Assembly: GCA_023435825.1 (NCBI GenBank) | Contig: JAEZMB010000171.1 | Coordinates: 1-21,945, forward strand | DNA: 21,945 nt | Direction: 5' to 3' | DNA from: Pseudomonadota bacterium | GTDB taxonomy: Bacteria; Desulfobacterota; Desulfovibrionia; Desulfovibrionales; Desulfovibrionaceae | Shown here: piece after piece, positions 1 to 6,903 of the stretch | How the letters are laid out: each line of letters starts with the position of its first letter | Position numbering within the stretch: the stretch's first letter is position 1 | The notes under the pieces: model-generated | Told to the model about the DNA's origin: nothing | Seen by the model: only the letters and a program-made list of their open reading frames with translations | Databases searched by the model: none | Made by a program: the position numbers and the translations under genes

Positions 1-113
1 ACCGCGGATGCCTCGGGCGGCGGGGGGCCTGAGGCCCCCAGACCCCCCAACGGGAAGGCAGGATATGCAAACGGCCCCGGGCGAGTTTCGCCCGGGGCCG
101 TTTGATTTGTGGG
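1..113. other. Intergenic end of window with two hairpins
   Basis: I see no gene in this stretch. It holds a short G/C-rich inverted repeat (arms 23-29 and 33-39, loop TGA) followed by a C-rich run, and then the strong terminator listed separately. The short repeat could be the end of a gene lying left of the window or an extragenic palindrome; the sequence does not decide between them. Confidence 0.4.
69..103 (-). terminator. Intrinsic terminator of the caspase-like gene
   Basis: A perfect 16-bp inverted repeat (69-84 and 88-103) surrounds a 3-base loop. It lies 10 bases beyond the stop codon of the minus-strand gene that ends at 114. The outer pairs are A/T (AAA against TTT), so the RNA from either strand ends its stem in U residues. 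This is the usual form of a factor-independent terminator that can work in both directions. Confidence 0.85.
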
Positions 114-2333
114 CTACTGCAGCAGCAGTTCCTGCCAGGGCAGCCCCGTCGAGGGCGGGGGCAGGGTCGAAGGCTGGATGAGCAGGGCGTTGGCCGAGCC
201 CAGGTCCGGCAGGCCGTTTCGCAGCCCCAGCAGCATGGACGCGGCCGTGCCCGCCGCCAGGCCGATGGTCTTGTCGCGCTGGGCCACCCGCGAGGTGTGC
301 TGGTTGCCGGTCCCGTAATAAAACCGCACCGCCCCGGACGGATACAACCGGGCCGCAACGTTGACCGGCCGGCCGTCGGCCACGGTCTTGGCCTTCCACA
401 CCACGGTCACGGCCTCGCTGGTCGAGGACACCGCGATGTCGTCGCCATTGCCGGCCGTGGTCAGCCGGTCCCACAGCGGGGCCGCGGCCACGCTGGCGGC
501 CAGGCCGCTTACCGTGTTGTAGCCGCTGGTCGTCGGGTTGGCGAAATGGATGACACCATGGCTCGACACCGAGGCCGAGGTGTAGCTTTGGCCGCCCAGA
601 GGGAAGGCGAAGGGCAGGGCCAGCGGCCAGTATTGGTCCGTTCCCTTCCAGTTCTGGGCCGTGGCCCCGGTGGGGAAGGCGTCGCCGGTCTGGTACTGGG
701 CATAGCCGCCGTAGGTCGGGGCCTTGGCCGTGGGATAGCGTCCGCCAAGGGCCAGCTGTCGGCCGAGGTCCCAGGGGTTGCTGTAGTAGCTCGGATGCTC
801 GCCGTCATTGTCGCCGTTGCCGTCCAGGGTCTCGGCCTGGACGCTGTCCTTGGCCAGGGCGTAGCTGTAGGCTTCCTCCAGGGTCACGACGCCGTCGCCG
901 TTGCTGTCGCCCTTGGTCGCGTCGGCCAGGGCCTGGGTGACGTAAAAGGAGAACTCGTCGTAGTCGTAGTTCGGCCCCATGGCGTAGGACAGCTCCCAGT
1001 AGCGGGCGGCGGACATGAGCACCCGGTTGGGGGCCTTAAGCGGTTCGATCATGCCGCCGGAAAAGCACTGCTCGAAAATGGCAACCACCGCCCCGGCCTT
1101 GACCTTGTTCACCTCGGCGGCGAATTCCACATTGGTGATGTCCTCGCCCCAGAGGTTGAGGACCACGTTGGCGGCTTCGTAAGGCGCGGTGTTGCCCGGG
1201 GCCGCGCCGCCGTGATCGGTGGTGAAGATGTAGAGGATGTCCTGGCTGTCGAGCTTGCCGGCCAGTTCGTTGAAGACGGCGGTGATGTTGGCCTTGGTGG
1301 CGCTGTACTTGATGTCCTGGACGCCGTCGTTGTTGAGGTCGGTGTTGGAATTGAGCCCCAGGGAGTTGTCGATGGCCGGGTCCGTGCCGTCGGCGAAAAG
1401 CACGTAGATATGGTCTTGCTGGAAGCCGGCCGCCTTGAGGGTACTGAAGAAATAGGAGCAGTCGTTCCAGTAGCGGACGTGGTTGTTTTGCGGGTTGTAC
1501 CCGCCGGAGAGGATGACGGCGTAGCGATGGCTGGCGTCGGTGGCGGCCGGAACGTCACCGGTGGCTTTGGCGGCGGCTTTGGCCGTTTCGCCTGACGCCG
1601 CCGGCAGGGACGAGGTCTGGGCCGGCTGGGCCGGCGGCCAGACCGTCAGTTCCGTGAAGCCGGCCATGTCGGCCGGCGGCAGCATGGCCGGGACGACATG
1701 GAGCGTGCCGTCCGCCGCCGCCAGCACGAAGCGGCAGCCGTGGGACCAGTTGGCTTGCGGGACATCGTCGATGAAAAAGAGCCAGCCCGGCCCGCCGGAC
1801 AGGCTGACCGAATCCCGCAGCAGCGGCACGGTGATGCCGTCGCCCACGGCCTCGTTGGCGACATAGACCCGCCGGCCTTGCAGGGAGTGGCCGAGCAGCC
1901 GGTCGGTGACGGCGGCGATGGCGGCCTGGCGGTCGGCGATGGGGCCGGCGTCGGCGGCGGCATCGGGCAGGCTGACGGGGGTCAGGCCGGCCGGGAGTTG
2001 GGTGGTCGGGACGAAGCGGCTGGAGCCGTCGGCGGCCACGAAGGCCACGCGTTTGTCGCCGTTTGGCAGCGTCAGGCCGAACAGCCAGCCCGGCCCCCGG
2101 CCCAGGCGCACGGATCGGGCGTCCAGGGTCAGGACCACCTCGCCCTGGCGCGGTCCGGTTTCGCCCGAAACGGCGACCGTGGTCCGCATGGTCTGGGGCA
2201 GTTGGGCCAGCAGCCGGTCCAGGGCCTGGGCGGCGGTGTCGATGTCAGCGGCCAGGGCCGGCCTGACCGGGCAAAGGAACAGGAAGCTGACGCAAGCAAG
2301 GATGATCAGACCGGGGAAATGGCGGTGTGGCAT
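114..2333 (-). CDS. Secreted caspase-like (peptidase C13-like) protein
   Basis: This is a 739-aa exported protein with a probable cysteine-peptidase core. Residues 1-29 look like a signal peptide (hydrophobic run LIILACVSFLFLC, then an Ala-rich cleavage region). Residues about 30-220 contain two similar units of roughly 90 aa, each with an S-V-x-L-x-x-GPGWLF motif. The core at about 268-470 has a TTDHGGA His motif (H374) and an EQCFSGG Cys motif (C423), the His/Cys dyad arrangement of caspase/legumain-fold enzymes. Asp/Asn/Gly-rich loops (DLNNDGVQD and GDSNGDGVVTLEEA) resemble EF-hand or dockerin calcium loops. The last 170 aa look like a beta-rich domain (SYTSASVSSHGVIHF). I chose the second ATG because GGAG lies 5 bases upstream of it; an ATG at 2354 would add 7 residues. 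Substrate and cleavage activity are unknown. Confidence 0.75.
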   Translation of the reverse strand: MPHRHFPGLIILACVSFLFLCPVRPALAADIDTAAQALDRLLAQLPQTMRTTVAVSGETGPRQGEVVLTLDARSVRLGRGPGWLFGLTLPNGDKRVAFVAADGSSRFVPTTQLPAGLTPVSLPDAAADAGPIADRQAAIAAVTDRLLGHSLQGRRVYVANEAVGDGITVPLLRDSVSLSGGPGWLFFIDDVPQANWSHGCRFVLAAADGTLHVVPAMLPPADMAGFTELTVWPPAQPAQTSSLPAASGETAKAAAKATGDVPAATDASHRYAVILSGGYNPQNNHVRYWNDCSYFFSTLKAAGFQQDHIYVLFADGTDPAIDNSLGLNSNTDLNNDGVQDIKYSATKANITAVFNELAGKLDSQDILYIFTTDHGGAAPGNTAPYEAANVVLNLWGEDITNVEFAAEVNKVKAGAVVAIFEQCFSGGMIEPLKAPNRVLMSAARYWELSYAMGPNYDYDEFSFYVTQALADATKGDSNGDGVVTLEEAYSYALAKDSVQAETLDGNGDNDGEHPSYYSNPWDLGRQLALGGRYPTAKAPTYGGYAQYQTGDAFPTGATAQNWKGTDQYWPLALPFAFPLGGQSYTSASVSSHGVIHFANPTTSGYNTVSGLAASVAAAPLWDRLTTAGNGDDIAVSSTSEAVTVVWKAKTVADGRPVNVAARLYPSGAVRFYYGTGNQHTSRVAQRDKTIGLAAGTAASMLLGLRNGLPDLGSANALLIQPSTLPPPSTGLPWQELLLQ

Positions 2334-2426
2334 GGCGGCTCCGGGGGCTGGCACATCTTGGGCGGCCGGCGTGACATACGACGGCCGGGGAGCCGTTCCG
2401 GGCTTGTGCTGCGGCCCGGAGGCGGA

Positions 2427-2442
2427 GCCGGGAGAGCCCGGC
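2427..2442 (-). terminator. Possible hairpin after the CBS gene
   Basis: A 6-bp perfect inverted repeat (GCCGGG and CCCGGC, loop AGAG) lies about 50 bases beyond the CBS-protein stop and about 95 bases before the next minus-strand gene. No U-run follows, so termination is only a possibility. I saw no other clear signal in 2334-2493. Confidence 0.25.
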
Positions 2443-2493
2443 GGACTGGACAGGCCCTTGTCGGGCGGCCGGACGCTGGCGAGAGGCGGGCGG

Positions 2494-3264
2494 TCAGCCC
2501 ATGCGTCTGGCGTAGAGCAGGATGTCGGGCTGGGTGAGCACGCCGGCCAGGCGGCCGTCGGCTTCGGTGACGGCCAGGCGGCGCACGCCCTTTTGGCGCA
2601 TGTACAAAATGACCTTGTAGACCATGGCCTCGGCCGGCACGCTGACCACCGGCCGGCTCATGTAGGCGGAGACGGGATCGGCAAGCCGTTCGGGCAGGCC
2701 CATGATGGCCCGCAGGGCGTCGCGCTCGGTGAAGATGCCGGCGGCCTTGTCGTCCGTGACCACCAGCACCGAGCCGACGCCGACTTCGCGCATCCGGTCC
2801 AGGGCCGTCTGCACGGACTGCTCCGGGGACAAGATGATCGGCGTGGGCCGCATGACGGCCCGGCAGTCCACGTTTTCCACCATGAAATCCACGGCCAGGG
2901 CGTCCACGAGTTCCTTGTCCGTCACCACGCCGATGAGCGAACCGCCCACGTCGACGACCGGCAAATGGCGCACCTTACGCTCCAGCATGGTCTTGATGGC
3001 TTCGTTGGCCGAGAGGTCCTTGAGGATGCCGCCGCCCACGGTGCGCGACAGGACATCGCGCACGGGCGATGCCGGGTCGAGGTCGACGTCAAGCCGACGC
3101 ACCAGCTCGCGTTCGGTGACGAATCCCACGACCTTGGCCCCGGTCACGACGGCCAGACAGCTGACGTCGGCGCGCACCATGAGGTCGGCCGCCTGGGTCA
3201 CGGTGGCGTCCGCCGGCACGATGAGCGGCCTTTTGGCCAGTTCGCCGACCCTGCGTTTGAACAT
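2494..3264 (-). CDS. Four-CBS-domain regulatory protein
   Basis: This 256-aa cytoplasmic protein is built almost entirely of four CBS domains, at about residues 7-58, 67-122, 136-186 and 197-253, i.e. two Bateman pairs. Each repeat shows the usual pattern of a hydrophobic LxVV strand, a G-[VI]-[VFL]-T turn and a following [DE]-[RKP]-[ED] (GFVTERE, GVVTDKE, GIFTERD, GVLTQPD). CBS pairs generally bind adenine nucleotides or S-adenosylmethionine and report energy state. No catalytic, transport or DNA-binding domain is fused to it, so its partner is unknown. The start at 3264 has AGGA 6 bases upstream. The open frame runs on upstream without a stop, but that part is antisense to the HDOD gene and has no protein-like features. 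Confidence 0.9.
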   Translation of the reverse strand: MFKRRVGELAKRPLIVPADATVTQAADLMVRADVSCLAVVTGAKVVGFVTERELVRRLDVDLDPASPVRDVLSRTVGGGILKDLSANEAIKTMLERKVRHLPVVDVGGSLIGVVTDKELVDALAVDFMVENVDCRAVMRPTPIILSPEQSVQTALDRMREVGVGSVLVVTDDKAAGIFTERDALRAIMGLPERLADPVSAYMSRPVVSVPAEAMVYKVILYMRQKGVRRLAVTEADGRLAGVLTQPDILLYARRMG

Positions 3265-3293
3265 GGGGATTCCTGGTGAGAAAGCTGTAAAAA

Positions 3294-3323
3294 ATCTATG
3301 GTCCGCCGTGGGATGAAAGTCAA
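3294..3323 (-). promoter_or_regulatory. Candidate sigma70 promoter for the CBS gene
   Basis: Read on the minus strand, TTGACT (3318-3323) is followed after 17-18 bases by CATAGAT (3294-3300). The predicted transcript would start about 20-25 bases before the CBS-protein start codon. It partly faces the candidate HDOD-gene promoter, giving a compact divergent region. Confidence 0.5.
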
Positions 3324-3351
3324 GGCTCGCTCCCTGGCCCGGCCAGCCGGC

Positions 3352-3380
3352 TTGCCGCCGGGCGGCGATTGCGCTAGACG
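3352..3380 (+). promoter_or_regulatory. Candidate sigma70 promoter for the HDOD gene
   Basis: TTGCCG (3352-3357) and TAGACG (3375-3380) are separated by 17 bases. The -35 matches 4/6 and the -10 matches 3/6 of consensus, so this is tentative. A transcript from here would start near 3387, downstream of the ATG at 3385, which supports the ATG at 3412 as the real start. Confidence 0.3.
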
Positions 3381-3411
3381 GGTGATGAATCCGTTTCCGG
3401 GAGCAACCGGC

Positions 3412-4383
3412 ATGATCGTGGACAGCGCCTTTTTTTCCACCGCCGACGCGCCGCCGTTCGTGACGCGGCTGCTTGAGCTTGGCGCTTCCCGGCGCGAGGC
3501 CCTGCCCGCGCCGCCGCCGGGCGCTGCTCCGGCCGCCTCCCTGGCCCCGGGCAAACGTCGGTCCCTGGCCGACATCAATCCGCCGCCCCTGCCCGAAGCC
3601 TATCTGGCCCTGCGCCGCACGGCCGAAAATCCGCTCAGCGGCGTGGCCGAGGTGGCCAAGGCCGTGTCCCTGGACCCGAGCCTGGCCGCCTACGTGCTGC
3701 GCCTGGCCAACAGCCCCATCTACGCGCCAAGGGCGCGGGTGGAAACCGTCAGCCGGGCCGTGGGGCTTATCGGCCTCACCGAGATCGTCAACTTGGCCGC
3801 CGGCGCGGTGCTGGCCCGGCTGTTCGACAAGCCGCCCCGGGCCGAGCTGCTGTCCATGCCCGATTTCTGGCGTCACGCCGTAGCCGTGGGCATGTTGGCC
3901 CGGGGGCTGGCCCGGCGTCGCGACGAGGCGGCGGCGGAGCGCTTTTTCGTGGCCGGCCTGCTCCATGACATGGGGCGGCTGGTCCTGGCCGTGGCCGAAC
4001 CCGACCTGGCCCAGGCGGTGCTGGCCCGGGTGGCCGAGGGACGCATTCCGTCCGACGCGGCCGAACGTCTGGAGCTGGGTTTCGACCACGCCGCCCTGGG
4101 CGGCCGCATCGCCGACAAATGGCGGCTGGCCGACACGCTCATCGAAGGCGTGGCCGCCCATCACGATCCGAGCCAGTGCCCGGAATCGGTGGTGGCCGCC
4201 GCCGTGCACGTGGCCGATTTTATGGCCAATGCCCTGGGCTATCGCATAACGCCCTGCGCGGCGTTGCCCCGGCTCGACCTGCGCGCCCTGGCCATGTTCC
4301 GGCTGGCCGAGACCGATCCGGCGGAATTCGTCGACCTCCTCGACGAGGGCCTGGCCGCCCTGGCCGCCCTGTTCACGCCATGA
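3412..4383 (+). CDS. HDOD-domain signalling protein
   Basis: This 323-aa protein has an HDOD domain at about residues 55-260, with a conserved core (AVSLDPSLAAYVLRLANSP, then GLLHDMGRL with H185 and D186). HDOD domains resemble HD phosphohydrolases but often lack the full metal site and act as protein-interaction or signalling modules. Residues 1-50 are Pro/Ala-rich and probably disordered. The start is set by GGGAG 8 bases upstream of 3412; in-frame ATGs at 3385 and 3298 have weaker signals. It is divergent from the CBS gene and is followed 65 bases later by a small ORF on the same strand. It is the first of two HDOD proteins in the window; the second is fused to a receiver domain. Target unknown. 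Confidence 0.85.
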   Translation: MIVDSAFFSTADAPPFVTRLLELGASRREALPAPPPGAAPAASLAPGKRRSLADINPPPLPEAYLALRRTAENPLSGVAEVAKAVSLDPSLAAYVLRLANSPIYAPRARVETVSRAVGLIGLTEIVNLAAGAVLARLFDKPPRAELLSMPDFWRHAVAVGMLARGLARRRDEAAAERFFVAGLLHDMGRLVLAVAEPDLAQAVLARVAEGRIPSDAAERLELGFDHAALGGRIADKWRLADTLIEGVAAHHDPSQCPESVVAAAVHVADFMANALGYRITPCAALPRLDLRALAMFRLAETDPAEFVDLLDEGLAALAALFTP

Positions 4384-4448
4384 TCGCCGTCGCCGCTTGC
4401 CATTCCCCCGGCGCGGCGCTACAGCACGGGAAAAGGGAGCATCACGCC

Positions 4449-4640
4449 ATGGGCGGTCCGACCATCACCCTCACGCCGCTGACAGGATCGGCCATCAACG
4501 ACATGATCCTGGATTACATGGCCCTGTCCGGCGACCGTCGCCGGGCCGAGCTGGCCCACTTTCTGGAAAGCGGCCGCACCGTGCAAAGCGACATCATGGC
4601 CGTGACCCTGCGCGGCATGATCGTGCGCACCTCGGCCTAG
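4449..4640 (+). CDS. Small hypothetical protein (63 aa)
   Basis: A 63-aa ORF begins with MGGPTITLTPLTGSAIND and contains a probable amphipathic helix (DRRRAELAHFLESG). I do not recognise a family. AAGGGAG 9 bases upstream of the ATG is a good ribosome-binding site, and the ORF sits between two genes on the same strand with short gaps (65 and 23 bases), which favours a real gene. It has no signal peptide or membrane segment. A chance ORF in GC-rich DNA remains possible. Confidence 0.6.
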   Translation: MGGPTITLTPLTGSAINDMILDYMALSGDRRRAELAHFLESGRTVQSDIMAVTLRGMIVRTSA

Positions 4641-4663
4641 AACCCCTCTCCCCCCTTCCCCTC

Positions 4664-5239
4664 ATGAAAAAAACGCTGTCCCTGCTGCTGGTCTGTTGCC
4701 TTGCCCTGGCCGCCATGCCCGCCCTGGCCAAGAAGGCTCCGCCCGAGAAACACGAAACCAAGAAGGCCGCCGCGCCGCGCGAACCGTCCGGCCCGGCCGA
4801 GACCGTGGAAACGCCGGGCAAGGTCATCAAGGAACCCAATGCCTTCAACGGCATCAAATGGGGCACGGCCATGGCCGCCATTCCGGATCTGACCGTGGCC
4901 GAGCGCGACGGCCAGGCCGCCTACGCCACGGCCGAGGGCGTGGTCTACCGCATCGGCGACGCGTTCCTTTCCGGCGTGGTCTATGGCTTTTGCCAGGACA
5001 AGTTCGCGGCCGTGATGGTGGAATACAAGGGCAAGAAAAACCACGAGAGCATCAAGAACTTCCTGGCCGGCAAGTACAGCAAGCCCATCGACCTGGAAGG
5101 CAAGGGCGTGGAGTTGGGCTGGCCCGTGGGCAACGTGCTCATCCGCATGCAGTACTCGCCCGAGCGCGACGCCGGGACGCTCAGCTATTTCTATGAGCCG
5201 CTCTACGCCCCGTGCGGCCAGGACAAGGCGGCCCAGTGA
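4664..5239 (+). CDS. Exported protein of unknown function (191 aa)
   Basis: The N-terminus (MKK, then TLSLLLVCCLALAAMPALA) is a clear signal peptide cleaved near residue 21. A Lys/Glu/Ala/Pro-rich linker follows, then a folded region from about residue 60 that opens NAFNGIKWGT. The mature protein has two Cys (FCQDK, APCGQ) that could form a disulfide. No enzyme motif is seen and I do not recognise the family. The start codon is preceded by a pyrimidine-rich stretch (CTCTCCCCCCTTCCCCTC) with no Shine-Dalgarno sequence. Translation may depend on ribosomes ending the 63-aa ORF 23 bases upstream, or on S1-type binding. The stop codon overlaps the next gene's start. Confidence 0.8.
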   Translation: MKKTLSLLLVCCLALAAMPALAKKAPPEKHETKKAAAPREPSGPAETVETPGKVIKEPNAFNGIKWGTAMAAIPDLTVAERDGQAAYATAEGVVYRIGDAFLSGVVYGFCQDKFAAVMVEYKGKKNHESIKNFLAGKYSKPIDLEGKGVELGWPVGNVLIRMQYSPERDAGTLSYFYEPLYAPCGQDKAAQ

Positions 5240-5655
5240 CCCCGGCCCGGCGCATGCTTTGGCTGGCGGCCCTGGCCGCGTTTTGCCTGTGGCCGGCCCT
5301 GGCCGCCGTGGCCGCCGAGGGCGGACGGAGCCTGGCGTTTAACAAGCAAAACGTGTTCATGTATTTCAAGCAGGTGGAAGACGCCAAGAACAAGCTGCCC
5401 GAGAACCTGCATCCCCAGGAGCTGCACGACCGGGAGTGCATGGTCTACGCCGTGGTGCTCAAGCAGGGCGGCTACGACTTCGAGGCCACGGTCCTAAACG
5501 CCCTGAGCTTCGCGGAAAAGGGCGGCAACCGCCTGGACGATCCGCGTTTCATGTTCCTGGCCGGGGTGTTCCAGTACCATCCCGACGAATTCGTGCGCTT
5601 AAAGCTCATCTCCCAGACCACCCGCGACGCCGTGGTGCGCTACTTCGGCGGTTGA
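5236..5655 (+). CDS. Small exported protein of unknown function (139 aa)
   Basis: The GTG start overlaps the upstream stop as GTGA, a classic translational-coupling arrangement, with AAGG upstream inside the previous gene. The N-terminus (two Arg, then MLWLAALAAFCLWPALAAVAA) is a signal peptide. The mature part of about 110 aa is mixed alpha-helical and charged (NVFMYFKQVEDAKNKLP, DPRFMFLAGVFQYHPDEF) with a single Cys. I know no family for it. An ATG at 5254 is an alternative start that keeps the signal peptide. Coupling suggests it works with the 191-aa exported protein in the periplasm. Confidence 0.75.
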   Translation: MTPARRMLWLAALAAFCLWPALAAVAAEGGRSLAFNKQNVFMYFKQVEDAKNKLPENLHPQELHDRECMVYAVVLKQGGYDFEATVLNALSFAEKGGNRLDDPRFMFLAGVFQYHPDEFVRLKLISQTTRDAVVRYFGG

Positions 5656-5676
5656 TCCCCGGCCGGCGGCGGATCA
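5653..5676. terminator. Palindrome shared by two convergent stops
   Basis: TGATCC (5653-5658) pairs with GGATCA (5671-5676). The two arms contain the stop codons of the plus-strand gene and the convergent minus-strand response regulator. Inner bases pair partly (GGCC/GGC). It is probably a compact bidirectional end signal, but there is no U-run. Confidence 0.35.
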
Positions 5677-6900
5677 GCCGTCGGCGTCGCTGGCAGCTTG
5701 CTGTTCCAGGGTCTGCCGGCAGACTTCCCGCCACGTCTCCAGGCGGCGCGTCGCCAGCGCCGACGTCTCGCCGTTTTCCCCGAGGGGATGCACGGCATAG
5801 TCCGGATGCAGCCTGACCAGCGCATGGTCAAGATGGTTGGCGGCGGCCACCGCCGCCGCCGCCGAGAACGTTTCCTCGGACAGCACGCCGGGGTCGTGGT
5901 GGCGGCACACGGCCTCCAGCACCGGCTGGGCAAATCCCCACAGATTGAGCAGGTAGCCGCCGACAGCGGCATGGCTGGCGGCCAGTGCGCTTTGCTCGGC
6001 CATGAAAAGGGGCAGGCCGTCGGCGCGCACCCGGGCCACCACGGCGGCGTATTCCTCCCGCAGGCCGGTAAGCAGCACAAGCTTGCCCACGTCGTGGAGC
6101 ATCCCGGCGATGAAGCAGTCCTCGCGCGTTTCCTGCCCGGCCCCCTCGGCCTGGGCGATGGCCTTGGCCAGGCTGCCCGTCCGGAAGCTGTGCTCCCACA
6201 GTAGGGGCACGGAAAAGTCCGGAAAATGGCCGGGGTCGAGGGTCGTGAACAGGTGGACGGTCAGGACCAGGGCGCGCAGGGTCTGTTCGCCGAGCAGGTT
6301 GACGGCGTGGTGGAGGCTGGCCACGCGTTGGGGCAGCCCGAAAAAGGCCGAGTTGACCAGCCGCAGGATGGTGGCCGCCATGCCGGCGTCCTGGCTGATG
6401 ATGTCGCCGATGCGCGACAGCGGCACGTCTTCCCGTCCCAGGGCCTCTTGCAGTTGCGTATAGCATCGGGGCAGGGCCGGCAGGGATTCCAGCCGGGCCA
6501 CCATGCGGCGCAGGGCCGTGTCCCCGAGCAGCCCGTCCAGCTTGAGGGCTTTTTCCAGGGCCTCCACGAGCACTTCGCTGCGGCAGGGCTTGCTCAGGTA
6601 CAGATGGGCCGGCTTGACCGCCTTGAGCACGCTTTCGCTGTCGGCATATCCCGACAGGATGACCCGCACGCACTGGGGCTGGAGGCGCTTGGCTTCGTCC
6701 AGCACCTGGGCCCCGTCCAGGCCCGGCATGCGCATGTCGGTCACGACCACGTTGTAGGGGGTCTTCTCCAGCGCATCCACCGCTTCCCGGCCGCCCAGGG
6801 CGAAGTCCATGTTCCACTGGCCGCGCTTGGCCCGCAGGGACAGGCGCAGGCCGTTTAAAATGCCCGGCTCGTCATCGACGAAGAGGATGTTCGGCTTCAT
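5674..6900 (-). CDS. Response regulator with HDOD output domain
   Basis: This 408-aa protein has an N-terminal receiver domain (residues 1-120) with acidic pocket D9/D10, phosphoacceptor D55 in VVTDMRMPG, S83 and K104 (LSKPC). All key positions are present, so it should be phosphorylatable. Residues about 135-345 form an HDOD domain (IISQDAGMAATILRLVNSAFFG; AGMLHDVGKL with H269 and D270; CRHHDP). The start lies 3 bases after the stop of the histidine kinase, with AAGG inside the kinase 3' end, so the pair is an operon and almost certainly a cognate two-component system. The output is through protein contact or phosphohydrolase chemistry rather than DNA binding. Its target is unknown. The HDOD part is a distant paralogue of the HDOD protein at 3412. 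Confidence 0.92.
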   Translation of the reverse strand: MKPNILFVDDEPGILNGLRLSLRAKRGQWNMDFALGGREAVDALEKTPYNVVVTDMRMPGLDGAQVLDEAKRLQPQCVRVILSGYADSESVLKAVKPAHLYLSKPCRSEVLVEALEKALKLDGLLGDTALRRMVARLESLPALPRCYTQLQEALGREDVPLSRIGDIISQDAGMAATILRLVNSAFFGLPQRVASLHHAVNLLGEQTLRALVLTVHLFTTLDPGHFPDFSVPLLWEHSFRTGSLAKAIAQAEGAGQETREDCFIAGMLHDVGKLVLLTGLREEYAAVVARVRADGLPLFMAEQSALAASHAAVGGYLLNLWGFAQPVLEAVCRHHDPGVLSEETFSAAAAVAAANHLDHALVRLHPDYAVHPLGENGETSALATRRLETWREVCRQTLEQQAASDADG

Positions 6901-6903
6901 GGG

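Noticed and set aside
23..39. CRISPR or REP-type array at the left end
   Set aside because: There is only a single short palindrome, without repetition or spacers.
102..1595. 497-aa plus-strand open frame
   Set aside because: It is antisense to the caspase-like gene, is low-complexity Gly/Arg/Val-rich, and has no family motif; it comes from GC-rich codon structure on the opposite strand.
3265..4209. N-terminal extension of the CBS-protein frame
   Set aside because: It is antisense to the HDOD gene, low-complexity, and crosses the likely CBS promoter; the start at 3264 has a ribosome-binding site.
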